Shown here: piece by piece, positions 54,545-63,424 of the stretch
Numbering within the stretch: position 1 is the stretch's first letter
How the letters are laid out: every line of letters starts with the position of its first letter
Assembly: GCF_005924265.1 (NCBI RefSeq)
Contig: NZ_VCLB01000001.1
Location: 434,001-498,000 of the forward strand
From: Martelella lutilitoris
Lineage (GTDB): Bacteria; Pseudomonadota; Alphaproteobacteria; Rhizobiales; Rhizobiaceae
Length of the DNA: 64,000 bases
Reading direction: 5' to 3'
The notes under the pieces: model-generated
The model's input: only the letters and a program-made list of their open reading frames with translations
The model's database searches: none
Told to the model about the DNA's origin: nothing
Translations under genes and position numbers: made by a program

Positions 54545-55003
54545 ATGGGAAGTTACCTCGTTCTGATCCCGCCCGGCGATAATGATCCGGAGAAAATCCG
54601 CTTCATCCGCGACCGCTTCGCCTGGCTTGCCTTTCTGTTCGGCCCGTTCTGGCTTCTGGCGAACCGGGCCTGGCTGGCGGGCTTCATCACGCTGGCGCTT
54701 TCGATCGCGCTGGCCGTTGCCGGTTATTTCGAGCCGCTTTCGCTTGGCGCAAGCGCCGCCTCGCTCGCGCTCAACCTGCTGATCGGGTTCGAGGGGCGCG
54801 AATGGAAGGCGCTCGCCATGGAACGGCGCGGTTTCATGGCTGATGGCGTTGTGGTTGCGCCCGATATCGAGACGGCGGAAGCGATCTATTTTGCCGGCCG
54901 GACAGACCGCCCGATATTCGCCGATTTCACCTCCGGCCCTGCCGGCAATCGCGCTGCGATGCCTTCCGGCATCGGCCTGATGGACACCTATTCTGCAAGA
55001 TGA
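54545..55003 (+). CDS. DUF2628 membrane protein within the his operon
   Basis: A 152-residue protein of the DUF2628 type: [20 protein letters not shown] near residues 19-38, followed by two further hydrophobic segments up to about residue 84, and a soluble C-terminal half. It lies 10 bases after hisB, with an AAGGAGG site, and overlaps hisH by four bases, so it is translated with the histidine genes. Its function is unknown. The same arrangement occurs in other Rhizobiales. Confidence 0.85.
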   Translation: MGSYLVLIPPGDNDPEKIRFIRDRFAWLAFLFGPFWLLANRAWLAGFITLALSIALAVAGYFEPLSLGASAASLALNLLIGFEGREWKALAMERRGFMADGVVVAPDIETAEAIYFAGRTDRPIFADFTSGPAGNRAAMPSGIGLMDTYSAR

Positions 55004-55659
55004 CGATGATGAAAGTTGCGATAATCGATTACGGCTCCGGCAATCTGCGCTCGGCCACCAAGGCCTTCGAGCGGGCCGCGCGCGAAGCGGGCCTCGACGC
55101 CGAGATCATCCTCACCGACAAGGCCGAGATCGTGGCAGCCGCCGATCGCGTCGTTCTGCCGGGCGTTGGCGCCTATGCCGACTGCCGCGCCGGACTTGAC
55201 ACCGTTCCGGGCATGGTCGAGGCGATCCGCGAGGTGGCCGAGGACAAGGCCCGACCCTTCCTCGGCATCTGCGTCGGCATGCAGCTCATGTCCGAGCGCG
55301 GCCAGGAAAAGACCGTCTCGGAAGGTTTTGGCTGGATTGCCGGCGACGTGACCGAAATCACGCCCGCCGATCCCGACCTCAAGATCCCGCAGATCGGCTG
55401 GAACACGCTGACGCTGAACACGCCGCATCCGCTCTTCGACGGCATCCCGACGGGCGAAGACGGGTTGCACGCCTATTTCGTCCACTCCTATCACCTGGCC
55501 GCAAAAAAGCCGGAACAGGTGATCGCCACCACCGATTACGGCGGCCCCGTCACCGCCTTCGTCGCAGACGGCAACAAGGCCGGCTCGCAATTCCACCCGG
55601 AAAAGAGCCAGACGCTCGGCCTGAAGCTGATCGCCAATTTTCTGACGTGGACGCCTTAG
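55000..55659 (+). CDS. hisH: Imidazole glycerol phosphate synthase, glutamine amidotransferase subunit
   Basis: Releases ammonia from glutamine for HisF. 219 residues with a class I amidotransferase triad: Cys91 in GICVGMQLM and the His-Glu pair in SQFHPEKSQ. The first ATG (55000) overlaps the DUF2628 stop; two further ATGs at 55006 and 55009 are possible starts. Confidence 0.96.
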   Translation: MTMMKVAIIDYGSGNLRSATKAFERAAREAGLDAEIILTDKAEIVAAADRVVLPGVGAYADCRAGLDTVPGMVEAIREVAEDKARPFLGICVGMQLMSERGQEKTVSEGFGWIAGDVTEITPADPDLKIPQIGWNTLTLNTPHPLFDGIPTGEDGLHAYFVHSYHLAAKKPEQVIATTDYGGPVTAFVADGNKAGSQFHPEKSQTLGLKLIANFLTWTP

Positions 55660-55695
55660 GGCTGCCGCACTTCCAATTCGAGAGACTGAAGCCAG

Positions 55696-56430
55696 ATGAT
55701 CCTATTTCCAGCCATCGACCTGAAAGACGGCCAGTGCGTGCGCCTCAAGCTCGGCGACATGGAGCAGGCGACGATCTACAATCCCGATCCCGCCGCCCAG
55801 GCGAAAGCCTTTGAAGACCAGGGCTTTACCCATCTGCATGTGGTGGATCTGAATGGCGCCTTTGCCGGCGAAAGCGTCAACGGCGAGGCGGTTGACGCCA
55901 TCCTGAAGGCGACGAAAAATCCGGTACAGCTCGGCGGCGGCATCCGCTCGCTCGACCATATCGAAAACTGGCTCACAAAGGGTTTGGCCCGCGTCATTCT
56001 CGGCACCGTTGCCGTGCGCGATCCGGAACTGGTGAAGGCCGCCTGCAAGGCTTTTCCCGGAAAGATCGCCGTCGGCATCGATGCGCGCGGCGGCAAGGTG
56101 GCGGTCGAGGGCTGGGCGGAAGCGTCCGAGCTTGAGGTGGTCGAACTGGCAAAGCGTTTCGAGGGCGCCGGCGTTGCCGCGATCATCTACACCGATATTG
56201 ACCGCGACGGGGTGCTGACCGGCATCAACTGGGACTCAACGCTCGCGCTCGCCGCCGCCGTCAACATCCCGGTCATCGCCTCAGGCGGCCTCGCCTCGAT
56301 GGACGATATCGCTCGCATGACAAGGCCCGACGCCCAGATCCTGGAAGGCGCAATCTCCGGCCGCGCGCTATATGATGGACGGATCGATCCGGCCGAGGCG
56401 CTTGAGATGCTGAAAGGTCTGCCGTCATGA
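55696..56430 (+). CDS. hisA: ProFAR isomerase
   Basis: Phosphoribosylformimino-5-aminoimidazole carboxamide ribotide isomerase. 244-residue (beta/alpha)8 barrel with Asp8 in FPAIDLKDG and Asp in TDIDRDGVL as catalytic acids, plus phosphate loops GGGIRS and SGGLAS. It overlaps hisF by four bases. Confidence 0.96.
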   Translation: MILFPAIDLKDGQCVRLKLGDMEQATIYNPDPAAQAKAFEDQGFTHLHVVDLNGAFAGESVNGEAVDAILKATKNPVQLGGGIRSLDHIENWLTKGLARVILGTVAVRDPELVKAACKAFPGKIAVGIDARGGKVAVEGWAEASELEVVELAKRFEGAGVAAIIYTDIDRDGVLTGINWDSTLALAAAVNIPVIASGGLASMDDIARMTRPDAQILEGAISGRALYDGRIDPAEALEMLKGLPS

Positions 56431-57209
56431 CACTCAAAGCCCGCGTCATTCCCTGTCTCGACGTCAAGGACGGACGCGTCGTCAAGGGCGTGAACTTTGT
56501 CGATCTGATCGATGCCGGCGATCCGGTGGAGGCCGCACGTGCCTATGACGCGGCGGGCGCCGACGAGCTCTGCTTTCTCGACATCACCGCCACCTCCGAC
56601 AATCGCGAGACGATCTTCGATGTCGTGACCCGCACGGCCGAACACTGCTTCATGCCGCTGACCGTTGGCGGCGGGGTGCGGACCGTTGCCGATATCCGCA
56701 AGCTTCTGCTGTGTGGCGCAGACAAGGTGTCGATCAATTCGGCGGCGGTGAAGAACCCGGATTTCGTCGCCGAAGCGGCCGACAAGTTCGGCAATCAGTG
56801 CATCGTGGTGGCGATCGACGCCAAGCGCCGGACCGAAGCCCCGAAAGAGGGCGAAAGCGCCTGGGAAATCTATACCCATGGCGGACGCCAGCCGACCGGC
56901 ATCGACGCCGTGGCGTTTGCGAAAAAGGTCGTTGCGCGCGGCGCGGGCGAAATCCTGCTGACCTCGATGGACCGTGACGGCACCAAGGCCGGCTTCGATC
57001 TGGAGCTGACGCGGGCAATCGCCGATGCCGTTTCGGTTCCGGTCATCGCATCCGGCGGCGTCGGCAATCTCGACCACATGGTCGAAGGCATTCGCGAGGG
57101 CCATGCCACGGCCGTGCTCGCCGCCTCGATCTTCCACTTTGGTACCTATTCCATCGGGGAAGCAAAACAGTATATGGCTGATCACGGCATCGCCATGCGT
57201 CTCGACTGA
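56427..57209 (+). CDS. hisF: Imidazole glycerol phosphate synthase, cyclase subunit
   Basis: Makes IGP and AICAR from PRFAR and the ammonia delivered by HisH. 260 residues, (beta/alpha)8 barrel, with Asp11 in [14 protein letters not shown] and the second catalytic Asp in [17 protein letters not shown] and ASIFHFG bind phosphate. Confidence 0.97.
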   Translation: MTLKARVIPCLDVKDGRVVKGVNFVDLIDAGDPVEAARAYDAAGADELCFLDITATSDNRETIFDVVTRTAEHCFMPLTVGGGVRTVADIRKLLLCGADKVSINSAAVKNPDFVAEAADKFGNQCIVVAIDAKRRTEAPKEGESAWEIYTHGGRQPTGIDAVAFAKKVVARGAGEILLTSMDRDGTKAGFDLELTRAIADAVSVPVIASGGVGNLDHMVEGIREGHATAVLAASIFHFGTYSIGEAKQYMADHGIAMRLD

Positions 57210-57225
57210 GGCGGGGAGGAAGGAT

Positions 57226-57549
57226 ATGTCGGAATTCACACTCGCCGATCTCGAGGCGATCGTCGCCGAGCGCGCCAAGGCCTCGCCGGAGGAAAGCTGG
57301 ACGGCGAAGCTCGTTTCCAAGGGGCAGACGAAAGCCGCCAAGAAGCTGGGTGAGGAAGCGGTTGAGACCGTGATCGCGGCCATCGCCGAGGACCGGGAGA
57401 ACCTGACCAGCGAGACCGCCGACCTGCTCTATCACCTCCTGGTGGTGCTGAAAATCGCCGATATACCGCTTTCCGCGGTGATGGACGAGCTGGCAAGGCG
57501 CACCGGCCAGTCGGGCCTTGCCGAAAAGGCGGGGCGCGCGCCTTCATGA
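57226..57549 (+). CDS. hisE: Phosphoribosyl-ATP pyrophosphatase
   Basis: Hydrolyses PR-ATP to PR-AMP. A 107-residue all-alpha protein with the metal-binding helix [18 protein letters not shown] and [24 protein letters not shown] lies upstream of the ATG at 57226. It overlaps coaA by four bases. Confidence 0.95.
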   Translation: MSEFTLADLEAIVAERAKASPEESWTAKLVSKGQTKAAKKLGEEAVETVIAAIAEDRENLTSETADLLYHLLVVLKIADIPLSAVMDELARRTGQSGLAEKAGRAPS

Positions 57550-58544
57550 TCCAGGAGTTCGAGGACACGTTTCTGCAGGAAAATGCCGGCGAGGCGCTGG
57601 CCGATCCGGTCTCGCCCTATCGTTTCTTTTCCGCCGAGGAGTGGTCACGCTTTCGCGCCGACACGCCACTGACGCTGACGGCGGAAGAGGTCCGCAAGCT
57701 GCGGTCGCTGAACGACCCGATCGAGCTCGAGGAAGTGCGGCGCATCTATCTGTCGCTGTCGCGGCTCCTCTCCACCCATGTGGAAAGCTCGCAGATGCTG
57801 TTTCGTCAGCGCAGCCGGTTTTTAAGCTTCGGCAAGCAAGACAGCAAGACGCCCTTCATCATCGGCGTTGCCGGCCCGGTCGCCGTCGGCAAATCGACAA
57901 CCGCGCGTCTTCTGAAACAGCTTCTTGCCCGCTGGCCATCGAGCCCCAAGGTCGATCTTGTTACCTCCGACGGCTTTCTGTTTCCCAATGCGGTTCTGGA
58001 AATGGAAGGGCTGATGCGCCGCAAGGGCTTTCCCGAAAGCTTCGATACGGCGGCGATCCTCAGGTTTCTTTCCGCCATCAAGGCCGGCATGCCGAATGTG
58101 AAGGCGCCGCTTTATTCACACCTGACCTATGACGTGCTGCCCGATCACTTCACCACGGTCGATCGCCCCGATATCCTGATCTTCGAGGGCATCAACGTGC
58201 TGCAGGCCCGCAGCCTGCCCGCCGGCGGGCGCATGGTGCCGATGGTGTCGGACTTCTTCGACTTCTCGATCTATATCGACGCCGATGTCTCGCTGATCCA
58301 CCACTGGTATATCGAGCGCTTCAAGAAGCTGCGCAACACCGCCTTCCAGGACCCCGCCTCCTATTTCCACCGCTATGCCCTGCTTTCGGAAAAGGACGCG
58401 CTGTCAACGGCGGAAGACCTGTGGAACAATATCAACCTCAAGAATCTCGAGGACAACATCCTCCCCACCCGCCCCCGCGCCGACCTGATCCTGCGCAAGG
58501 GGCAGGATCACCTGGTCGAAACGGTGGCGCTGAGGAAGCTGTAA
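57546..58544 (+). CDS. coaA: Pantothenate kinase, type I
   Basis: First committed step of coenzyme A synthesis. 332 residues with the P-loop [11 protein letters not shown] at 107-117 and family segments [42 protein letters not shown] and [17 protein letters not shown]. It ends the his transcription unit, as is common in Rhizobiales. Confidence 0.96.
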   Translation: MIQEFEDTFLQENAGEALADPVSPYRFFSAEEWSRFRADTPLTLTAEEVRKLRSLNDPIELEEVRRIYLSLSRLLSTHVESSQMLFRQRSRFLSFGKQDSKTPFIIGVAGPVAVGKSTTARLLKQLLARWPSSPKVDLVTSDGFLFPNAVLEMEGLMRRKGFPESFDTAAILRFLSAIKAGMPNVKAPLYSHLTYDVLPDHFTTVDRPDILIFEGINVLQARSLPAGGRMVPMVSDFFDFSIYIDADVSLIHHWYIERFKKLRNTAFQDPASYFHRYALLSEKDALSTAEDLWNNINLKNLEDNILPTRPRADLILRKGQDHLVETVALRKL

Positions 58545-58623
58545 GCGGGAATGGGCCCAATCGAGGCGGGGCCTCTTCACATTGAAACAGGGCTGCTGCC
58601 GGGCATCGAAGTCCTGTACGGCT

Positions 58624-59577
58624 TCACTCTTCCAACAGGAACCGCGCCGCATCCTCATCCGTGATCAGCGCATTGATCAGGCCGCCCCGCAAGGCGCCGC
58701 GAATGGCGCGGTGCTTGGGCTTGCCGCGGGCCATGCCGAAGATGATCGTGTCTTCGGCGGACGGCAGGGGGATGCTGGCGACGCGCTGGTTGATCGGGTG
58801 ATCGAGAAGCCTTCCGTCATCATTGAACAGCCAGCCGCAAATCTCGCCGGCCGCGCCGGCCGCCACAAGCTCTTCCATCTCGTCCGCGGTGAGAAAGCCG
58901 TCCAGCAGCAGCGGACCCCTCTGGCCAAGCTCGCCGATGCCGACAAAGGTGACGTCGGCCTTGCCGCCGAGCTCCAGCGTCGGCTTCACCAGCGGCTGGG
59001 CGTGGAAAAGGGCGCGCTCCTCCGGCGTCGACACAAGAACAGGCAGCGGCATGGGGAAGTGCCGCGCCTGAATGGCGTCGGCCATCAGGAAGATGACGTT
59101 GTAATAGGCGGCCGAACCGTCGGGGCTGATATTGCCGGTGAGCGAGACGATGCGGTGTTGCGGACAGGCCATCGGCGGCAATTGCTCCACCGCCGATCGC
59201 AGCGTGCGGCCCGTGCCCATGGCAAGCACGGTCGGCTCGTTCCGCTTCAGCCAGCGCTCGATCTCCGCCGCTCCCTCCTCGGCAATGCCGGTCGGCGCCG
59301 TATCGGTGTTCGGATCGCTCGGCACGACCTGCACCTGTTTGAGGCCGTAGCGCTCCTCAAGTGCCGCCGACAGCGCCATGCATTCGGCGATCGGGTGGTC
59401 GAGGCGCACCTTGATCAGCCGTTCGGACATGGCAAGCGAAACAAGGCGCTGCGCGCTCTGGCGGGAAATGCCCATGGCAGCGGCGATCTCGTCCTGGGTG
59501 CGGCCGGCGACATAATAGAGCCAGCCGGCCCTTGCCGCCTCGTCAAGCCGTGACGCGCTGCCGGATTTTCTCGCCAT
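58624..59577 (-). CDS. SorC-family sugar-binding transcriptional regulator
   Basis: A 317-residue regulator. The N-terminal helix-turn-helix is TQDEIAAAMGISRQSAQRLVS (about residues 27-47), followed by the SorC-type phosphosugar-binding domain (GTGRTLRSAVEQLP, and PERALFHAQP). It would sense a sugar phosphate. The ATG at 59577 has GGGGTGA upstream. It is divergent from the epimerase gene, and a palindrome lies between them, so it probably controls that gene and itself. Confidence 0.9.
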   Translation of the reverse strand: MARKSGSASRLDEAARAGWLYYVAGRTQDEIAAAMGISRQSAQRLVSLAMSERLIKVRLDHPIAECMALSAALEERYGLKQVQVVPSDPNTDTAPTGIAEEGAAEIERWLKRNEPTVLAMGTGRTLRSAVEQLPPMACPQHRIVSLTGNISPDGSAAYYNVIFLMADAIQARHFPMPLPVLVSTPEERALFHAQPLVKPTLELGGKADVTFVGIGELGQRGPLLLDGFLTADEMEELVAAGAAGEICGWLFNDDGRLLDHPINQRVASIPLPSAEDTIIFGMARGKPKHRAIRGALRGGLINALITDEDAARFLLEE

Positions 59578-59684
59578 GGTCTCGTTCACCCCGCCTGGTT
59601 GACCCCTCGTCAATATCGCGGGCCAGAATAGCCATGTCATTGCGGCCCTGCCAAGCCGGTCCTGTAAAAGCCGGTAAAATCGAT

Positions 59685-59714
59685 TTGACGCCCGGGTCCG
59701 ATCGTTGCACGATC
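59685..59714 (+). promoter_or_regulatory. Probable promoter and operator of the epimerase gene
   Basis: TTGACG (59685-59690) could serve as a -35, with a weak -10 at about 59708-59713. The -10 overlaps a perfect inverted repeat GATCGT-TGC-ACGATC (59700-59714), a likely site for the divergent SorC regulator. Confidence 0.5.
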
Positions 59715-59751
59715 CCGCCCGTTCGAGGAGCATGCCAATAGCGAGGAAAAA

Positions 59752-60642
59752 ATGACAAAACGCATCGTTTTCACCGGCGGCAGCGGCAAGGCCGGCCGCG
59801 ACGTGATTCCCTATCTTCTCGACAGGGGCCACGACGTTCTCAATCTCGATCTGGTCGCGCTCGATCATCCCGGGGTCAACACGCTGATCACCGACCTGAC
59901 CGACAGCGGCCAGGTGTTCAACGCCATGTCCATGCATTTCGGCATGGACCGCTACGAGGATGGCAAACTGCCGGAGGCCCCTGACGCTGTTGTCCACTTC
60001 GCCGCCATTCCGCGCGTCATGATCACGCCCGACAACGTCACCTACCAGACCAATGTGATCTCGACCTACAACGTCATCGAGGCGGCGATGAAGCTCGGCG
60101 TGCGCAAGGTCATCATTGCCTCCAGCGAGACCACCTATGGGGTCTGCTTTGCCGAAGGCGACCGGGATTTCCACGCCTTTCCGCTGGAAGAGGATTACGA
60201 CGTCGATCCGCTCGACAGCTACGGGCTTTCCAAGGTCTGCAACGAGAAGACCGCGCGCGCCTTCGCGCTGCGCTTCGGCGCCGATATTTATGCGCTCAGG
60301 ATCGGCAATGTCATCTCGCCGGACGACTATGCCAAGTTCCCGGCCTTCCTCGCCGATCCTCCCTCGCGCAAGCGCAATGCCTGGAGCTATATCGACGCGC
60401 GCGACCTCGGCCAGATCGTCGATCTGTGTCTCAAGAAGGACGGGCTCGGCTTCGAGGTGTTCAACGCCACCAACGACACGATCACGGCCAACGAGAAGAC
60501 GGTCGATTTTCTGAAGAAATATGCGCCAAACACACCGATCACGCGGGAGATGGGCGATTACGAAGCGCCGCTTTCCAACCGCAAGATCCGCGAGGTTCTA
60601 GGGTTCGAGGAACAGCACGACTGGCGCAAATATGTGAAGTGA
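59752..60642 (+). CDS. NAD-dependent epimerase/dehydratase-type extended SDR
   Basis: A 296-residue extended SDR. The NAD-binding motif is FTGGSGKAGRDVIPYLLDRG, HFAAIPR follows, and the catalytic Tyr/Lys pair is in YGLSK (about residue 163-167). SSETTYG supplies the serine. Similar proteins act as sugar-nucleotide epimerases, uronate dehydrogenases or tetronate dehydrogenases; which one is not clear. It pairs with the divergent SorC regulator, which favours a sugar-acid or sugar-phosphate catabolic role. Confidence 0.82.
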   Translation: MTKRIVFTGGSGKAGRDVIPYLLDRGHDVLNLDLVALDHPGVNTLITDLTDSGQVFNAMSMHFGMDRYEDGKLPEAPDAVVHFAAIPRVMITPDNVTYQTNVISTYNVIEAAMKLGVRKVIIASSETTYGVCFAEGDRDFHAFPLEEDYDVDPLDSYGLSKVCNEKTARAFALRFGADIYALRIGNVISPDDYAKFPAFLADPPSRKRNAWSYIDARDLGQIVDLCLKKDGLGFEVFNATNDTITANEKTVDFLKKYAPNTPITREMGDYEAPLSNRKIREVLGFEEQHDWRKYVK

Positions 60643-60662
60643 GGGCGGGGCGCTTGCCCTAA

Positions 60663-60802
60663 CAATCTCTCCCCTTGAGGGAGAGATGCCCCCAAAAGGG
60701 GCAGAGAAGGGTGAACCCTTTGAACGAACGCAGCTTATGCGGCTCATGCCCTTTACCCCCCCTCTGTCGCTTTCGCGACATCTCCCCCTCAAGGGGGGAG
60801 AT
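60663..60802. repeat. Mosaic interspersed element (CT-rich termini), copy 3
   Basis: About 140 bp with AATCTCTCCCC and GGGGGGAGATC ends and the internal GTCGC-TTTC-GCGAC hairpin, in the opposite orientation to the copies at 15699 and 19657. CCCC-AAAA-GGGG is a further stem. It sits after the epimerase gene and marks the border of the AT-rich islet. Confidence 0.85.
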
Positions 60803-61203
60803 CAGTGGGCGGCCAGGCAGCCAATTTGCTTTTTTATACAGTCGGTTCGGAGGCAGAAACCGACTTTCTGACAATCACACTTCTTTAAGAAGAAAATTCT
60901 ATCAGGCAGTTGTGACAAACGTCTCTTCTTTGTTCATTTTTTCCTACAAATGTACTTTTTTCACTTTTCGGCCAAAGAAAATAAGATTTTCAGCATAAAT
61001 AAGTACATGGATAGATACATATCGATAATCCATAATAAAATTATAAAAATTACGATATGATGGAAAAATAAATGAATAGTAATAAATTAGAGTTTACAGC
61101 ATATAGTTTCAATTTTCAGGCAGAGGGAAGATTTGCAATATTTTTTGCGTTTTTATTATCGGTGTTTGTCGCATCACTTCCACTCCTAATGATTCTTATT
61201 TAA
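60803..61203. other. AT-rich islet between the epimerase gene and dnaQ
   Basis: About 400 bases whose base composition is strikingly AT-rich compared with the flanking sequence, most markedly from about 60890 to 61203. It contains one short plausible gene (61072-61203). No IS ends, tRNA fragment or long direct repeats are visible. Imported DNA, a silenced or regulatory region, or a decayed element are all possible. Confidence 0.7.
61072..61203 (+). CDS. Small (43-residue) single-pass membrane protein in AT-rich DNA
   Basis: ATG at 61072 (GGAAAA upstream) to TAA at 61201-61203. The N-terminal 20 residues are polar (MNSNKLEFTAYSFNFQAEGR), and the rest is one hydrophobic helix (FAIFFAFLLSVFVASLPLLM) to the end. 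Amphipathic start plus terminal membrane helix is the layout of bacterial small membrane proteins, including some toxins and complex-associated peptides. Codons are A/T-ending, unlike every neighbour. Coding is plausible but unproven at this size. Confidence 0.5.
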   Translation: MNSNKLEFTAYSFNFQAEGRFAIFFAFLLSVFVASLPLLMILI

Positions 61204-61232
61204 GAACAATAAAATCGGCTCCTGAAAACGCC

Positions 61233-61946
61233 TCACGTCCCCGAAACGCTGTGCCACAGCGCCTTGTCGCCGATCTCGGCGAGCATTTTCGCGTGCGCCT
61301 CGGCCTCTTCCGCGTGGACGCGCGAGGGGAGCGGGCGGGGGCGGACGAGGGGCGGCAGTTTGCGCAAATTGCCGTCGCTGTCATATTCATCCGCCGAGCC
61401 GGCATTGACGAGGCGGAAGGCCGCCTGACGCCCGCCGGACATCTCGATATAGACCTCCGCCAGCAATTCCGCATCGAGCAGAGCGCCGTGCTTGGTGCGG
61501 TGGGCATTGTCGATCGAATAGCGCTTGCAGAGCGCGTCGAGGCTGTTGGGACCCATCGGGTGCTTGCGCCGCGCCAAGGCCAGCGTGTCGACCACCATCT
61601 CCTGGTCGATCGGCGGCTTGCCGAGCCGGCCGAGTTCGGCATTGATGAAGCCCATGTCGAAGGCAGCGTTGTGGGCGATCCAGCGGGCGCCGTCGAAAAA
61701 GGCGAGGAGATCGTCGACCACATCGGCAAAGACCGGCTTGTCCTTCAGGAACTCGTCCGAAATGCCATGCACCTGCAGAGCTTCCGGATGCACCGTCTTG
61801 CCGTCCGGATTGACATAGACATGGAAGGTCTTGCCAGTCGGGAAATGGTCGATCAGCTCGACGCCGCCGATCTCGATCAGCCGGTCGTCATTCTTGTCCA
61901 TGCCCGTTGTTTCGGTATCGAAGATGATATCGCGCGTGACCTTCAT
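61233..61946 (-). CDS. dnaQ: DNA polymerase III epsilon subunit
   Basis: Proofreading 3'-5' exonuclease. 237 residues from the ATG at 61946, with AAGGAG upstream. The DEDDh motifs are visible: Exo I IFDTETTG (Asp10, Glu12), Exo II WIAHNAAFDMGFINAEL, and Exo III HGALLDAELLAEVY. The C-terminal tail, after about residue 190, is the polymerase-binding segment. Last gene of the maf-aroE-coaE-dnaQ unit. Confidence 0.96.
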   Translation of the reverse strand: MKVTRDIIFDTETTGMDKNDDRLIEIGGVELIDHFPTGKTFHVYVNPDGKTVHPEALQVHGISDEFLKDKPVFADVVDDLLAFFDGARWIAHNAAFDMGFINAELGRLGKPPIDQEMVVDTLALARRKHPMGPNSLDALCKRYSIDNAHRTKHGALLDAELLAEVYIEMSGGRQAAFRLVNAGSADEYDSDGNLRKLPPLVRPRPLPSRVHAEEAEAHAKMLAEIGDKALWHSVSGT

Positions 61947-61955
61947 CACCGCTCC

Positions 61956-62567
61956 TTAATCTTTTTGCGCCGCGCCGTCCGCCGCCTTGTCCTTCAGCTC
62001 GGCAATGATGCGACCGACCGCCGTCCGCGCCTTGTCAATGCCGTGTCCCGTGTCGACAATATAGTCGGCCCGCGCGCGTTTTTCGCCATCGGGAAGCTGA
62101 CGTTTGAGCACGGTTTCGAACTTTTCCACTGTCATATCCGGTCGCGCCAGCACGCGTTCGCGCTGGATTGCCGGATCGCAGGTGACGACCAGAACATAAT
62201 CGACGGCACGATCGGCCCCGGTCTCGAACAGGAGCGGAATGTCGAGCACGGCGATCGGCGCTTCGTCGGCGCGAGCCTTTTCCAGGAAGCGATCGCGTTC
62301 CTCGCGCACCAGCGGATGAACGATTGCCTCAAGCTTCTCGAAATTCTCCGCCTTGCCGGCAAGCGCCTTGCTGAGGCGCGCACGATTGATCACGCCATCT
62401 TCGGCAACGCCCGGAAAGGCAGCCTCGACCGGGGCCACGGCCCGGCCGCGATAAAGCGCATGCACCACCTCGTCGGCATTTTGCACCGGTATGCCGGCCT
62501 CGGTGAAAAAGCCCGCCGTGGTGGACTTTCCCATGCCGATCGATCCGGTGAGGCCGAGAATGATCAT
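61956..62567 (-). CDS. coaE: Dephospho-CoA kinase
   Basis: Last step of CoA synthesis. 203 residues: P-loop GLTGSIGMGKST at 5-16, DADE-equivalent NADEVVHALY, and VLDIPLLFETG. The ATG overlaps the aroE stop by four bases (ATGA). Confidence 0.95.
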   Translation of the reverse strand: MIILGLTGSIGMGKSTTAGFFTEAGIPVQNADEVVHALYRGRAVAPVEAAFPGVAEDGVINRARLSKALAGKAENFEKLEAIVHPLVREERDRFLEKARADEAPIAVLDIPLLFETGADRAVDYVLVVTCDPAIQRERVLARPDMTVEKFETVLKRQLPDGEKRARADYIVDTGHGIDKARTAVGRIIAELKDKAADGAAQKD

Positions 62568-63424
62568 CCGTTTGCCACAAGATCGGCGATGATCTCGTCC
62601 CTGAGCGCGGCGTCCACCTCGGGCGTCCTGCCAAACCATTTCTCGAAACCCGGCACGGCCTGGTGCAGCAGCATGCCGAGCCCGTCCGCCGTCTTCAGCC
62701 CGTGCGCCTTCGCCTGTTTCAGGATCGGCGTTTCGAGCGGTACATAGACAATATCGGCAACAATGGCATTTTCGGACAGCAGGCCGAAGTCAAAGTCCGG
62801 CACGGCGCCGCCCTTCATACCGAGCGAGGTCGTGTTGACGAAAAGGCCGGCGCCCTTCATCACCTCGGCGAGCCGGTCCATGTCATGGGCGTCGACCCGC
62901 TCGCCAAGCCGTGCGGCAAGTTCGGAGGCCCGCGCCAGCGTGCGGTTGACGATGTGGATGTGGGAAATGCCGCGCTGTTTCAACGCCATGGCGATCGAGC
63001 GCGCGCTGCCGCCTGCGCCCAGCACCACGGCCTTTTCCGCATAATCCCATCCGGGATGCGCCGCATCCAGATTGCCGGTGAAGCCGAGACCGTCCGTATT
63101 GGCGGCATGAACGCGTCCGTTTTCGACCCACAGCGTGTTGGCCGCGCCCAGAAGCGTGGCATTTTCATCGGCTTCATCGGCAAGTTCGAAAGCGGCCATC
63201 TTGTGGGGGATGGTGACATTGCAGCCGACGAAGCCGGCTTCACCGGAGCGCAGCCGGTCGACAAAGCCCGCAATCTCTCCCGGGGCCACGTCTTCGCGCA
63301 CATAATCCCCGGAAATTCCGTATTTCTTCAGCCAGTAGCCATGAACCAGCGGCGAGCGGGACTGGGAAACGGGATGGCCGATGACACAGGCCCGCCGCAG
63401 ATGGGTTTCACGTGAATCAGTCAT
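62564..63424 (-). CDS. aroE: Shikimate dehydrogenase
   Basis: Reduces 3-dehydroshikimate to shikimate with NADPH. 286 residues: GHPVSQSRSPLVHGYW, the catalytic lysine in CNVTIPHK, NTDGLGF, the NADP loop GAGGSARSIA and the C-terminal DGLGMLLHQA. The ATG at 63424 lies inside the end of maf (8-base overlap). A parS-like palindrome covers the first codons. Confidence 0.96.
   Translation of the reverse strand: MTDSRETHLRRACVIGHPVSQSRSPLVHGYWLKKYGISGDYVREDVAPGEIAGFVDRLRSGEAGFVGCNVTIPHKMAAFELADEADENATLLGAANTLWVENGRVHAANTDGLGFTGNLDAAHPGWDYAEKAVVLGAGGSARSIAMALKQRGISHIHIVNRTLARASELAARLGERVDAHDMDRLAEVMKGAGLFVNTTSLGMKGGAVPDFDFGLLSENAIVADIVYVPLETPILKQAKAHGLKTADGLGMLLHQAVPGFEKWFGRTPEVDAALRDEIIADLVANG
63404..63419. 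other. parS-like palindrome at the aroE/maf junction
   Basis: GGTTTCACGTGAATCA matches the parS consensus at 14 of 16 positions, with the core GTTTCACGTGAA intact. It lies in the first codons of aroE and at the edge of the maf 3' end. With the site at 50261 it makes two in 13 kb. Confidence 0.6.

Noticed and set aside
15699-60802. CRISPR array or insertion sequence as an explanation for the repeats
   Set aside because: The units are single, far apart, palindromic and carry no spacers, transposase gene or adjacent cas genes.
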